Source of the DNA: Micrococcales bacterium
GTDB lineage: Bacteria; Actinomycetota; Actinomycetes; Actinomycetales; Microbacteriaceae
Reading direction: 5' to 3'
NCBI GenBank assembly: GCA_024639965.1
Contig: JAHEGC010000001.1
Coordinates: forward strand, 22,660-74,358
Length of the DNA stretch: 51,699 bases
The position numbers and the translations under genes were made by a program. Positions 37,104 to 46,206 of this stretch are shown piece by piece. The number at the start of each line of letters is the position of its first letter. Position 1 is the stretch's first letter. Under the pieces are notes generated by a model. That model saw only the letters and a program-made list of their open reading frames with translations, was not told the DNA's origin and did not search any database.

Positions 37104-38945
37104 ATGACGGTGACGGTTGCGCAGGTGCTCGTCGAATCGCCTATTCCGCGACTCGACCGCCTGTTCGATTATTCCGTTCCTGAGGAGCTCGCCGAGCATG
37201 TGGTAATCGGTGGACGCGTCTCCGTCCCGCTCGGTCGGGGCGGAACCCGGCTGGTCAATGGTTACGTGGTGAGCGTTGGTGGCGAGCCCACTCCTGGCGT
37301 CGCGCTCGCTCCAATTGGGAGCGTTCTCGGGTCGATGCCGGTGTTGACGCCCGCACTCTGGACGTCGATACGCCAACTCGCCGATCGCAACGGCGGCAAT
37401 GCGGCCGACATCCTCCGCGTCGCGATTCCCAAACGGGCGGTTCGCACCGAGAAAGGCCGAACTATTCCTCCGCGGCCACCGGTCACACCATCGCCGTCCT
37501 CCCGCGTTGTGCTGCCGCTCGATTGTGGAGTCGTCCGAACCTCCAACGGTCCAACCATGCGGGCCTGGGAGCAGCTCGCGGAGCGCGTTCGCGAAGCACA
37601 CGGGGGAGTAGTCGTCGTGATGCCCGATTGGCGAGATGTCGCGCTGATGAGCCGTGCTCTCGGCGATGTGGCTCACACCGTGTGGGACACCACGGCGACA
37701 CCGTCGGCACGTTATTCGCGCTACCTCGATGTACTCGCCGGAGATTCACGGGTCGTCGTCGGCACTCGTTCGGCGGTCTACGCTCCCGTTGTCGATCTTG
37801 AACTGCTCATCGTCGTCGGAGAGAACGATCCTCTTCTCGATGAGCCTCACGCCCCCTACGTCCACTCCCGCGACGCGGCGCTCATGCGTAACGCGGTCGA
37901 AGGGGGCACACTCGTGTTCGCGTCGTTCACTCCGTCGGCCGAATTGCAGCGCTTCGTGGAGATGGGTTTCGCGGAGCGAGCCGAAGGCGTGACCCGCCGA
38001 CCCTCGGTTGTTATTGCGAACGATCCGCCCGGCGAAGGCTTTTCGTCGTCGGCCCGCATCCCGTCGAGTGCCTGGAGACAGGTGCGCGGCGCACTCGACG
38101 GCGGACCCGTGCTCGTTCAGGTCGCACGGCCGGGGTACAGCCCGCTCGTGCTGTGTAAGGCCTGTAGGACGCCTCATCGCTGTGCCCAGTGTCGCAACCC
38201 GCTGTCGGGTTCGCGGGAAGGTGCAATCGGCTGTCGGGTGTGTGGTGCGAAACCGTTAGGTCTGCGTTGCGGACACTGTGGCGGTCGCGACCTACAGTGG
38301 TCGGGCGTGGGATCCGTTCGCACGGCCGTGGAACTGGGCCGTGCATTTCCGGGGGTGCCCGTCATTCTCGCGGATGGGGATCATCGAGAACTCGAAATTC
38401 CGCGTAAGCCGTGTCTCGTCGTCTCGACCCGAGGAGCCGAACCCATCGTTGACGGCGGCTACGATGCCGTTCTCATCGTTGATGGCGAGCGTGAACTCGC
38501 TCGACCCAGCCTTCGGACAACGGAGGATTGCCTGAGGTGGTGGGGGAACGCGGCATCCCTCGCTGGCGACGAGGCCACCGTCGTCATTGCCAACATCGAG
38601 GGTGCATTCGCCACGGCGTTCGCGACCCGAGCGTGGGACCGAATCGTCGAAGAAGAATTGCGAGAGTTACGCGCGCTCGGTTTCCCCCCGGTGTCGAGGG
38701 CAATCACGATCCGCGGCTCCGCAACCGATCTGCTTGCGGTAAGGGGCATCGCCGAGGTCGCGGCGCACCGAATTCTCGGTCCCATGGACGAGAACGGCGC
38801 CCAACGCATGACGGTTCTCGCCGATTACCGTTCAGCACCTGAGACGGTCGCGGCGCTGCGGGCTTTCGTCGTCGCAGCGAGTTCCACCACCGTGCGTATC
38901 CACTGCGACGACCCCACCGCATTCGATGAACCCGCCGTCGACTGA
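37104..38945 (+). CDS. priA: PriA-like replication restart protein lacking helicase motifs
   Basis: 613 residues related to primosomal protein PriA. The N-terminal DNA-binding domain (RLDRLFDYSVPEEL, VPLGRGGTRLVNGYVV) and the cysteine-rich region with paired motifs CKAC, CAQC, CRVC and CGHC (zinc sites) are present. No Walker A loop is seen at the usual place, and the DEAH box is replaced by VVGENDPLLDEPHAPYVHSRDAALMRN-type sequence. Actinobacterial PriA proteins are generally described as lacking detectable helicase motifs, so this is a lineage trait. It probably acts as a fork-binding or structural factor. Confidence 0.9.
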   Translation: MTVTVAQVLVESPIPRLDRLFDYSVPEELAEHVVIGGRVSVPLGRGGTRLVNGYVVSVGGEPTPGVALAPIGSVLGSMPVLTPALWTSIRQLADRNGGNAADILRVAIPKRAVRTEKGRTIPPRPPVTPSPSSRVVLPLDCGVVRTSNGPTMRAWEQLAERVREAHGGVVVVMPDWRDVALMSRALGDVAHTVWDTTATPSARYSRYLDVLAGDSRVVVGTRSAVYAPVVDLELLIVVGENDPLLDEPHAPYVHSRDAALMRNAVEGGTLVFASFTPSAELQRFVEMGFAERAEGVTRRPSVVIANDPPGEGFSSSARIPSSAWRQVRGALDGGPVLVQVARPGYSPLVLCKACRTPHRCAQCRNPLSGSREGAIGCRVCGAKPLGLRCGHCGGRDLQWSGVGSVRTAVELGRAFPGVPVILADGDHRELEIPRKPCLVVSTRGAEPIVDGGYDAVLIVDGERELARPSLRTTEDCLRWWGNAASLAGDEATVVIANIEGAFATAFATRAWDRIVEEELRELRALGFPPVSRAITIRGSATDLLAVRGIAEVAAHRILGPMDENGAQRMTVLADYRSAPETVAALRAFVVAASSTTVRIHCDDPTAFDEPAVD

Positions 38946-38963
38946 AACAATGGAGAAATGGCG

Positions 38964-39860
38964 ATGAGAGTGGTGTTCGCGGGAAGCCCCGCTGTTGCCG
39001 TTCCCTATCTCGACGCGCTCGTCGCTGCGGGTTTCGATGTCGTCACCGCAATTACCCGCACTGATTCACCGCAGGGCAGGAAACGCGTGCTGCGCGCCAC
39101 TCCGGTTGCCGACGCGGCGGAACGTCTGGGCGTGTCCGTAATCAAGACCAACAGTCTTCGTGGCCTCGACATTCCCGACTGCGAGGTCGCTGTCGTCGTT
39201 GCGTACGGGGGTTTGGTGCCCCAGCGCCTGTTGGAACGGCCCGTTCACGGGTGGCTCAACATGCATTTCTCGGTTTTGCCCGAATATCGCGGCGCTGCGC
39301 CCGTGCAGCGCTCACTCTGGGACGGCAACGACGCCGGTGGTGTCACGATATTTCAACTTGTCGAGCAACTCGACGCAGGTCCCGTGTTGTTGACTCGGCG
39401 TCTGAGCTATCGCGACGACGAAACGGCGACCGAAGCGTTGCACCGCTTTGCCCGTGAGACGACGGACGAACTCGTCGGGACACTCCGTCTCGTCGAAGTG
39501 GGCGCTCTGCACCCCGTTGACCAGGTTGGTGAGCCCTCGTTTGCCCCGAAATTCAGCCGTAGTGAGGGACGAGTGGATTGGACCCTTCCCGCGCAACTGA
39601 TCGCTCACCGTATCCGCGCGGTGACGGAGGAGCCGGGCGCGTACACCGTACTTGGTGAACTCACCCTGGGCATTGTTCGCGCGCGGGTCGGCGACAGCGC
39701 GCACGGCATGCCCGGTTCGGTGTCGTTGGTGGGAGCCGATGTGGTGGTGGGAACGGGTGAGGGAACCATCGTGCTCGAGACGGTGAAGCCCGCGGGAAAA
39801 ATCGCCATGTCGGCGGTCGATTGGTTCCGCGGACTCCGCGGCGCGGTGACGTTCGAATGA
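38964..39860 (+). CDS. fmt: Methionyl-tRNA formyltransferase
   Basis: Formylates initiator Met-tRNA using 10-formyl-THF. 298 residues with MRVVFAGSPAVAVPYL, the catalytic region WLNMHFSVLPEYRGAAPVQ (Asn and His), and LDAGPVL (Asp), followed by a C-terminal OB-like domain. ATG 38964 is preferred because GGAG at 38952-38955 is eight bases upstream; ATG 38958 is only two bases from it. Its stop overlaps the rsmB start (ATGA). Confidence 0.95.
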   Translation: MRVVFAGSPAVAVPYLDALVAAGFDVVTAITRTDSPQGRKRVLRATPVADAAERLGVSVIKTNSLRGLDIPDCEVAVVVAYGGLVPQRLLERPVHGWLNMHFSVLPEYRGAAPVQRSLWDGNDAGGVTIFQLVEQLDAGPVLLTRRLSYRDDETATEALHRFARETTDELVGTLRLVEVGALHPVDQVGEPSFAPKFSRSEGRVDWTLPAQLIAHRIRAVTEEPGAYTVLGELTLGIVRARVGDSAHGMPGSVSLVGADVVVGTGEGTIVLETVKPAGKIAMSAVDWFRGLRGAVTFE

Positions 39861-41185
39861 TCTCCGCCGCCCGAGTTCTCGCGCTGGACATCATCGCCGA
39901 CGTCAACGACAACGACGCCTACGCCAACATCGTGTTACCCCGCGCGTTGCGGGAGAACGAATTCGATCCGCGGGACGCCGCTCTCGCGACAGACCTCACC
40001 TACGGAGCACTCCGTTGGCAAGGATTTATCGATGCCGTTTTGGCACGGTGCGTCACCGGGGGAGTGAATCGCATCGATCTCGACATTCTCGAGGTGCTCC
40101 GAGTCGGTACCTACGAGCTCGTGATCCGTGACGCTGCTCCGCACGTGGTCAACGAGTGGGTCGACATCGCCAAGCGTCGCGTTCGCCGAGCAAGCGGCCT
40201 CGTCAACGCCGCGCTTCGCCGCGCATCGGAGCGTTCCCTCGGGCAATGGCGGGACGTCCTCGCCAACGAACTTACGGGTGACGCGCTACTCGCGGCCGAG
40301 TATTCACATCCCGAATGGATCGTGCAGAAACTCCGCGCCATCCTTGGGGATGACCTCATCGCCGCTCTCGACGGCAATAATGCCGTTCCTCATCCCACCT
40401 ACATTGCGCTTCCAGGGGTCGGAGAGGTTCCACCCGACTCCCTGCCCACCGCTCACTCGCCCTTCGGCTTCACTATGGGATCGGGCAATCCGGCGAAGGT
40501 TCGAGGTGTCTCTCACGGAGCGGTTCGCGTCCAGGACGAAGGGTCCCAACTCGCGGCACTTGTGCTGGCACAGGTTGAACCAATCGCCAGCGGCGAGCGC
40601 TGGCTCGACCTCTGTGCGGGTCCGGGCGGCAAGACAGCCCTACTCGCCGCGGTAGGCCTCCCTGCCGGTGTGACACTCACGGCCAATGAGATTCATCCTC
40701 ACCGCGCTGAACTTGTGCGTCAGTCGCTCGCGCCATGGGGAGGGATCGTTGACGTCATCGAGCATGACGGTAGGGATTTCGGTCGCGACCACGCCGGTCA
40801 GTTCGATCGTGTCCTCGTCGACGCGCCGTGCTCCGGAATCGGTGCGCTGCGCCGACGGCCCGAGTCGCGCTGGCGAAAGGCGGCGAAGGACCTGGACGAT
40901 CTCGTTCCGTTGCAACGCGCTCTTCTGGAATCGGCGCTCTCGACGGTCCGTCCTGGAGGGGTTGTGGCGTATGTGACGTGCTCGCCTCTTGCCGAAGAGA
41001 CGGTCGAGGTGGTTGATGCCGTCATCGCGGGACATCCCGATGTCGAACTCATCGATACGCCATCGGTTCTGCGGGGAATTGCCCCTGACATGGTGGGAAT
41101 TGACCGTGGTCGTGCGGTGCAACTCTGGCCCCACCGTCACGACACCGATGCGATGTTTGTGCAGTTGATTCGTCGAACGCGATAG
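39857..41185 (+). CDS. rsmB: 16S rRNA m5C967 methyltransferase RsmB
   Basis: SAM-dependent cytosine-5 methyltransferase. 442 residues: an N-terminal NusB-like RNA-binding domain (about 1-135; ATDLTYGALRWQGFID) and a C-terminal methyltransferase domain with the SAM site WLDLCAGPGGKTALLA, the motif IV cysteine in VDAPCSGIGALRRRPESRW and the catalytic cysteine in VTCSPLAEET. ATG 39857 overlaps fmt. The TAG stop is the start of TAGCCT before rpe. Confidence 0.95.
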   Translation: MISAARVLALDIIADVNDNDAYANIVLPRALRENEFDPRDAALATDLTYGALRWQGFIDAVLARCVTGGVNRIDLDILEVLRVGTYELVIRDAAPHVVNEWVDIAKRRVRRASGLVNAALRRASERSLGQWRDVLANELTGDALLAAEYSHPEWIVQKLRAILGDDLIAALDGNNAVPHPTYIALPGVGEVPPDSLPTAHSPFGFTMGSGNPAKVRGVSHGAVRVQDEGSQLAALVLAQVEPIASGERWLDLCAGPGGKTALLAAVGLPAGVTLTANEIHPHRAELVRQSLAPWGGIVDVIEHDGRDFGRDHAGQFDRVLVDAPCSGIGALRRRPESRWRKAAKDLDDLVPLQRALLESALSTVRPGGVVAYVTCSPLAEETVEVVDAVIAGHPDVELIDTPSVLRGIAPDMVGIDRGRAVQLWPHRHDTDAMFVQLIRRTR

Positions 41186-41188
41186 CCT
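41183..41188 (+). promoter_or_regulatory. Putative leaderless -10 box of rpe
   Basis: TAGCCT starts with the rsmB stop and is seven bases before the rpe ATG at 41196. No Shine-Dalgarno site is present in the gap; no -35 hexamer is clear. Confidence 0.35.
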
Positions 41189-41195
41189 GACCGCA

Positions 41196-41861
41196 ATGAG
41201 CATTCGCATCAACCCGTCGATTCTCAGCGCGGATTTCGCCAACATGGCGCACGACCTGGGGCTCATCGAGAATGCGGACTTTGCCCACGTCGATGTGATG
41301 GACAACCATTTCGTGCCGAATCTCACGTTCGGTCCTCAGATGGTGTCGCGAATCAAAGCGACCAGTCCGGTTCCGCTCGACGTTCACCTCATGATTGCCG
41401 ATCAGGATCGCTGGGCGCCGGGGTATGCCGAACTCGGCGCCGAATCCGTCACACTTCACGTGGAAGCGACAGTCGACCCGGTAGCAACGGCGAAACGAAT
41501 TCGAGAAATCGGAGCGCGCGTCGGTCTAGCGCTCAAGCCGGCGACGCCGTTCGCCGCCGTGGAGGAAATCGCCGCGCACTTTGACCAAATCCTGGTGATG
41601 ACCGTAGAGCCGGGGTTCGGCGGGCAATCGTTCATGGTCGACCAAATGGCGAAGGTGTCGCAGGTCGCGGCTTTCCGTTCCACCACGGGGGTCAACCTGT
41701 GGATTCAGGTCGACGGTGGAGTTGACGCGAACACGATTGCGATCGCCGCCGAGGCGGGCGCCGACACCTTCGTTGCGGGCTCTGCCGTGTATGGCACGGA
41801 CAATCCGGCGTTGGCGGTCGAGAATCTCCGTAAGATTGCCCGAGAACATTCGCACCACTAG
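41196..41861 (+). CDS. rpe: Ribulose-phosphate 3-epimerase
   Basis: Interconverts ribulose 5-phosphate and xylulose 5-phosphate in the pentose phosphate pathway. 221 residues with INPSILSADFANM, FAHVDVMDNHFVPNLTFGP (metal His/Asp), LDVHLMI, MTVEPGFGGQSFM, QVDGGVDANT and VAGSAVYG. The start has no Shine-Dalgarno site, see the -10 candidate. The next gene follows eight bases after its stop. Confidence 0.97.
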   Translation: MSIRINPSILSADFANMAHDLGLIENADFAHVDVMDNHFVPNLTFGPQMVSRIKATSPVPLDVHLMIADQDRWAPGYAELGAESVTLHVEATVDPVATAKRIREIGARVGLALKPATPFAAVEEIAAHFDQILVMTVEPGFGGQSFMVDQMAKVSQVAAFRSTTGVNLWIQVDGGVDANTIAIAAEAGADTFVAGSAVYGTDNPALAVENLRKIAREHSHH

Positions 41862-41868
41862 GAGCCTC

Positions 41869-42228
41869 ATGAATAAGCCCGAAATCGATCCGCCGATGAG
41901 TCCGGCCCCCGCTGAACTCGTCATCGAAGACATCACCGTCGGTGATGGTGCTGAAGCAACTCCTGGCGCGAACGTCACCGTCCACTACGTCGGCGTTGAT
42001 TACGAGACCGGCGAACAATTTGATGCCTCGTGGGATCGCGGGAGCAGCATCGAATTCCCGCTCAACGGTCTCGTGCGCGGTTGGCAAGAGGGCATCCCGG
42101 GGATGAAGGTCGGTGGGCGCCGCACCCTGATTTGCCCTCCCAACTGGGCTTATGGGCCTGCCGGTAGCGGTCATCGTTTGTCGGGTCAGACCCTCATCTT
42201 CGTCATCGATCTTCTCGAGGTCCGCTAA
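41869..42228 (+). CDS. FKBP-type peptidyl-prolyl cis-trans isomerase
   Basis: 119 residues forming one FKBP domain after a short N-terminal tail. Conserved parts are VTVHYVGVDYETGEQFDASWDRG, FPLNGLVRGWQEGIPGMKVGGRR, LICPPNWAYG and LIFVIDLLEV. No signal peptide is seen, so it is cytoplasmic. ATG 41869 has GGAG at 41861-41864, which overlaps the rpe stop; the open frame extends upstream inside rpe without homology. Confidence 0.94.
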   Translation: MNKPEIDPPMSPAPAELVIEDITVGDGAEATPGANVTVHYVGVDYETGEQFDASWDRGSSIEFPLNGLVRGWQEGIPGMKVGGRRTLICPPNWAYGPAGSGHRLSGQTLIFVIDLLEVR

Positions 42229-42233
42229 CCGCT

Positions 42234-42239
42234 TAAGAT
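42234..42239 (+). promoter_or_regulatory. Putative leaderless -10 box of hisE-hisG-hisF-hisI
   Basis: TAAGAT is seven bases upstream of the hisE GTG at 42247. The gap (TGGTGGG) is G-rich but is a poor and too-close Shine-Dalgarno site. This would be the promoter of the his-trp stretch. Confidence 0.4.
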
Positions 42240-42246
42240 TGGTGGG

Positions 42247-42510
42247 GTGAAGACATTCGACGACCTGTACGCGGAACTAATTCGAATTCGCGACGAGCGC
42301 CCCGAGGGAAGCCGGACCGTCGCGGAGCTCGATGCCGGCATTCACGCAATCGGGAAAAAGATCGTTGAGGAGGCGGCCGAGGTGTGGATGGCCGCCGAAC
42401 ATCAATCCGACGCCGAAACGGCGGAGGAAATCTCGCAGCTTTTGTATCACCTCCAGGTCCTCATGGTCGCAAAGGGCTTGACACTCTCCGACGTGTACGC
42501 GACCCTCTGA
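42247..42510 (+). CDS. hisE: Phosphoribosyl-ATP pyrophosphatase
   Basis: Second histidine step, hydrolysis of PR-ATP to PR-AMP. 87 residues with the MazG-like all-alpha fold motif [16 protein letters not shown] and [19 protein letters not shown]. It is a separate protein from HisI here, as in other actinobacteria. Start GTG 42247; 13 bases separate it from hisG. Confidence 0.95.
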   Translation: MKTFDDLYAELIRIRDERPEGSRTVAELDAGIHAIGKKIVEEAAEVWMAAEHQSDAETAEEISQLLYHLQVLMVAKGLTLSDVYATL

Positions 42511-42523
42511 CCGAAGGCTGACC

Positions 42524-43363
42524 GTGTTGAAAATCGCGATTCCCAACAAGGGAACACTCTCCGACACCGCAGTCGACATGCTCGTGGAAGCGGGATACGT
42601 GGGTCGTCGCGACCCACGAGCGCTGCACGTCATCGATGAGCGGAATCAGGTCGAGTTCTATTTCCTTCGCCCCCGCGACATCGCGACCTACGTCGGTTCC
42701 GGAGCGCTCGACGTCGGCATCACCGGTCGGGATCTCCTCCTTGACTCAGGAAGCGATGCCCAGGAACTCGACTCACTCGGTTTCGGTGGTTCGACATTCC
42801 GGTTCGCTGCTACGCCGGGACGATTCACCGATGTCAGACAACTTTCGGGGGTCCGCGTCGCCACATCGTATTCACGACTAGTAGGCGATTTTCTGCAGTC
42901 TCATGGTGTGGACGCAACACTCGTTCAACTCGACGGCGCTGTCGAATCCGCGATTCGTCTGGGAGTCGCCGATGCGGTCGCCGACGTCGTGTCGACTGGA
43001 TCAACACTCAAGTCGCAGGGTCTTGAGGTGTTCGGGCCCGTGATTCTCCAATCGATGGCGGTACTCGTTTCCGCGAACCCGAGTCTGGAGGGAATCGATG
43101 TCCTCCGTCGCCGCTTGGCCGGTGTGAAGGTCGCCCGCGACTTCGTTCTCATGGATTACGACCTTCCCGCCTCGCTCATCGACCGCGCCAGCGTGATCAC
43201 CCCTGGGCTCGAATCGCCCACCGTGTCACCACTGCGCGACGCTGATTGGGTTGCCGTTCGTGTGATGGTTCCGAAGTCCGAGATGAATCACGTCATGGAC
43301 GAACTCTATGAACTCGGAGCCCGCGCGATCCTCGTCAGCGAAATTCACGCGGCACGGATCTGA
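42524..43363 (+). CDS. hisG: ATP phosphoribosyltransferase (long form)
   Basis: First and committed histidine step. 279 residues: periplasmic-binding-like catalytic domain ([49 protein letters not shown]) and a C-terminal ACT-like regulatory domain (about 205-279) that binds histidine for feedback inhibition, so no HisZ partner is required. GAAGG at 42513-42517 precedes GTG 42524; TTG 42527 is a weaker alternative. Confidence 0.96.
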   Translation: MLKIAIPNKGTLSDTAVDMLVEAGYVGRRDPRALHVIDERNQVEFYFLRPRDIATYVGSGALDVGITGRDLLLDSGSDAQELDSLGFGGSTFRFAATPGRFTDVRQLSGVRVATSYSRLVGDFLQSHGVDATLVQLDGAVESAIRLGVADAVADVVSTGSTLKSQGLEVFGPVILQSMAVLVSANPSLEGIDVLRRRLAGVKVARDFVLMDYDLPASLIDRASVITPGLESPTVSPLRDADWVAVRVMVPKSEMNHVMDELYELGARAILVSEIHAARI

Positions 43364-44127
43364 TGACCCTCGCGGTTCGCGTCATTCCCTGTCTCGACGT
43401 CGCGGACGGTCGTGTTGTCAAGGGAGTGAACTTTCAGAACCTTCGCGATTCGGGGGATCCTGTCGAGAGGGCGACCGAGTACTACCGTCAGGGCGCCGAC
43501 GAAATTACATTCCTCGACGTGACGGCCACGGTGGACAATCGTTCGACCATGTACGAGATCGTGGAACGAACGGCGGAAACACTCTTCATCCCGCTGACGG
43601 TCGGCGGGGGAGTTCGAACGTCCGACGACGTCGCGCGATTGCTCGGGCACGGAGCGGACAAGGTGGGAGTCAATTCCGCCGCGATTGCGCGACCGAACCT
43701 TATCGACGACATCGCCGCGCGATTCGGTGCTCAGGTTCTGGTCCTGTCTCTCGACGTCGCTCGTTCGAGCACAACCCCAAGCGGATGGGCGGTCACGACG
43801 CACGGGGGACGAACCGTGACCGACATCGATGCGATCGCTTGGGCTACAGAATCGGTGCGTCGCGGTGCCGGAGAGATTCTCGTCAACTCGATCGACGCCG
43901 ATGGCACGAAGGACGGGTTCGACTGTCCACTGATATCAGCGGTTCGCGAGGTTTCGTCGGCGCCCGTCGTTGCTTCGGGCGGCGCGGGACGTCTCGAGCA
44001 CTTCGCCCCCGCCGTTCGCGCGGGTGCCGACGCCGTTCTCGCCGCTAGTGTTTTTCACAACGGCGACATCACGGTCGGCGAAGTCAAGGCCGTTCTTGCG
44101 GCGGAGGGATTCGAGGTGCGCGCGTGA
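43363..44127 (+). CDS. hisF: Imidazole glycerol phosphate synthase cyclase subunit
   Basis: (beta/alpha)8 barrel that forms IGP and AICAR with ammonia from HisH. 254 residues with the catalytic aspartates in [18 protein letters not shown] and LVLSLDVAR, plus [10 protein letters not shown] and [11 protein letters not shown] phosphate loops. The ATG shares one base with the hisG stop. hisH and hisA, often its neighbours, are not in this window. Confidence 0.97.
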   Translation: MTLAVRVIPCLDVADGRVVKGVNFQNLRDSGDPVERATEYYRQGADEITFLDVTATVDNRSTMYEIVERTAETLFIPLTVGGGVRTSDDVARLLGHGADKVGVNSAAIARPNLIDDIAARFGAQVLVLSLDVARSSTTPSGWAVTTHGGRTVTDIDAIAWATESVRRGAGEILVNSIDADGTKDGFDCPLISAVREVSSAPVVASGGAGRLEHFAPAVRAGADAVLAASVFHNGDITVGEVKAVLAAEGFEVRA

Positions 44128-44450
44128 CGATCGACGACATCACTTTCGACGAACGCGGTCTCGTTCCCGTCGTCGTGCAGGAGGACGGATCGGGCGAGGT
44201 ACTCATGCTCGCGTACATGAACGACGTGGCCATCCGCCGCACTCTTGCGGAAGGTCGCGCGGTGTATTGGAGCCGATCTCGCCAGGAGTACTGGCGCAAG
44301 GGCGACACTTCGGGCAACGTTCAAAACGTGGTGTCGGTGCATATCGACTGTGACGGTGACGCGCTCCTGCTCAGCGTGGAGCAAGTCGGGCCCGCTTGTC
44401 ACACGGGCACCCACTCCTGTTTCGATGAATCTCGGCAGGTCTCGCCGTGA
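44124..44450 (+). CDS. hisI: Phosphoribosyl-AMP cyclohydrolase
   Basis: Third histidine step. 108 residues with the metal and substrate motifs [40 protein letters not shown] and the cysteines in [13 protein letters not shown] 44124 overlaps hisF and its stop overlaps trpE by four bases, so the his and trp genes form one transcription unit. Confidence 0.96.
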   Translation: MTIDDITFDERGLVPVVVQEDGSGEVLMLAYMNDVAIRRTLAEGRAVYWSRSRQEYWRKGDTSGNVQNVVSVHIDCDGDALLLSVEQVGPACHTGTHSCFDESRQVSP

Positions 44451-45958
44451 CCACCACGCGCGACGAATTCACACGTCTGCTCGAGGCGGGACCCGTCGCA
44501 ACCGTCATCCGCTCAGTCTTCGTCGACGCGGTATCGCCCGTGTCGTTGTACGCCCACCTCACTGGCGCACGCCCCGGTACATTCCTCCTCGAATCGGCGG
44601 AACAGGGTGGCATCTGGTCGCGCTATTCCTTCGTCGGTCTCTCGTCGTGGGGTTGCCTCTCCGAGAACAACGGCGAAACGGTATGGCTCGATTACGGTCT
44701 TTCCGCCTCGGATGCCTTCGGTGGAGCGATCCCGGACACCCGGTTGAGTGCTCTCGACACTCTCTATGCGAAGTGGGCCTCCCCGGCGCCAGTGGAATTG
44801 CCCCCTTTGACCAGCGGTCTCGTTGGCTACCTGGGGTGGGACACCGTCCGCGAAATCGAAAACCTTCCCGACGCGCCCGTCGACGAATCGGGCGTACCCG
44901 CACAATCACTGCTCTTCGTCCGTGACCTCCTGGTGCTCGACCATCGCACCTCGCTCATCCACGTTGCGACGGCGGTGCTCGCCACCGATGACGTCGACGC
45001 GTTATGGGTCGCCGCCCAGGAACGCCTCGACGAACTCGTCGCGTCTCTGGGAACCGCTATTCCGCTCGCACCACTCGCTCCGCCTGTCGTTGACGAGCCG
45101 ACTGTCCGACATCGAACCGACAAGCGGGCGTTCCTGGACGCGGTCGACCGTTGCCACCATTACATCCGTGAGGGAGACATTTTTCAGGTGGTCATCTCCC
45201 AGCGTTTCGACGCCGAGCTCACCGCGACGGCGAGCGACGTGTACCGAATGCTCCGCGCGCTCAACCCGTCGCCGTACATGTACCTCCTGTCCCTCGAGGA
45301 TGCGACGGGACGTGAATTTTCCGTCGTCGGATCCTCACCCGAAGCGCTCGTCAAGGTTGTCGACGGTCGGGTGTTCAGCCATCCCATCGCCGGTAGCCGG
45401 CCGCGCGGGGTGACACCGGAACTCGACGTGCAGCTCGCCGAAGGACTTCTGGCCGATGAGAAGGAACGCGCCGAGCACCTCATGCTGGTCGATCTCGCCC
45501 GCAACGACCTGTCGCGCGTCTGCACACCGGGGACCGTCGAAGTGACGGAATTCATGGCCGTTGAGCGGTTCTCGCACATCATGCACCTCGTGTCGAGTGT
45601 CGAAGGCGATCTCGCGGCGGGCGCGACTCCGATCGATGTCTTTCGGGCGACCTTCCCTGCCGGAACTCTGTCGGGGGCACCGAAACCTCGTGCGCTCGAG
45701 ATAATCGATGAACTCGAACCCGCCGGTCGTGGTGTTTACGGGGGAGTTGTGGGTTACATCGGCTTCGGTGGTGATTCCGACCTCGCCATCGCGATTCGTA
45801 CCGCCGTCATCGTCGGTGACACCGCCACGGTTCAGGCCGGCGCGGGCATCGTTGCAGATTCCGTTCCCGAGAACGAATTCGCGGAAACCGTGACGAAGGC
45901 GTCGGCGCCCCTTCGGGCTGTCGCCGCGGCGAACGCACTGCGCCCCGCACTAGACTGA
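44447..45958 (+). CDS. trpE: Anthranilate synthase component I
   Basis: Converts chorismate to anthranilate with ammonia or a TrpG partner. 503 residues with the N-terminal tryptophan-binding LLES motif ([13 protein letters not shown]), [59 protein letters not shown] and the C-terminal [16 protein letters not shown]. It is thus expected to be feedback inhibited. No leader peptide or attenuator can exist upstream because its start overlaps hisI. trpG, trpD and trpF are not in the cluster. Confidence 0.96.
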   Translation: MTTTRDEFTRLLEAGPVATVIRSVFVDAVSPVSLYAHLTGARPGTFLLESAEQGGIWSRYSFVGLSSWGCLSENNGETVWLDYGLSASDAFGGAIPDTRLSALDTLYAKWASPAPVELPPLTSGLVGYLGWDTVREIENLPDAPVDESGVPAQSLLFVRDLLVLDHRTSLIHVATAVLATDDVDALWVAAQERLDELVASLGTAIPLAPLAPPVVDEPTVRHRTDKRAFLDAVDRCHHYIREGDIFQVVISQRFDAELTATASDVYRMLRALNPSPYMYLLSLEDATGREFSVVGSSPEALVKVVDGRVFSHPIAGSRPRGVTPELDVQLAEGLLADEKERAEHLMLVDLARNDLSRVCTPGTVEVTEFMAVERFSHIMHLVSSVEGDLAAGATPIDVFRATFPAGTLSGAPKPRALEIIDELEPAGRGVYGGVVGYIGFGGDSDLAIAIRTAVIVGDTATVQAGAGIVADSVPENEFAETVTKASAPLRAVAAANALRPALD

Positions 45959-45970
45959 TTGCGTAGGAGG
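45951..45970 (+). promoter_or_regulatory. Putative -10 box and Shine-Dalgarno site before the HGxxPAAW gene
   Basis: TAGACT (45951-45956) overlaps the trpE stop. AGGAGG (45965-45970) is a strong Shine-Dalgarno site nine bases before ATG 45980. This may give extra expression of the small gene and trpCBA. Confidence 0.35.
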
Positions 45971-45979
45971 AACCACACG

Positions 45980-46204
45980 ATGAACGATGCACACGACCCC
46001 GGACACGGATCGTCTCCCGCTGCGTGGACCGGCATGATCATCATGCTGGTCGGCTTCAGTGCCGGAACCCTTTTCTTCTGGTTTGACCAAGCGGCCCTCG
46101 TGTGGGCGAGCGCTTCCCTTCTCGCAATCGGCCCCATCGTCGGAACCGTCATGGCTAAAGCCGGCTATGGCGTCGGCGGGTCGAAGACCACGGCCACCCA
46201 CTAG
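45980..46204 (+). CDS. HGxxPAAW-type small membrane protein, unknown function
   Basis: 74 residues with the family motif GHGSSPAAWTG at residues about 7-17 and two hydrophobic helices (about 17-37 and 41-61), ending with a short polar tail. Proteins of this kind are commonly found between trpE and trpC in actinobacteria, but their function is not known to me; the linkage suggests, without proof, a role near tryptophan synthesis. ATG 45980 has a strong AGGAGG upstream. It ends two bases before trpC. Confidence 0.87.
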   Translation: MNDAHDPGHGSSPAAWTGMIIMLVGFSAGTLFFWFDQAALVWASASLLAIGPIVGTVMAKAGYGVGGSKTTATH

Positions 46205-46206
46205 TC

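Noticed and set aside
35882-37105. 407-codon reverse open frame opposite metK
   Set aside because: Antisense shadow of metK with charge-rich, motif-free sequence.
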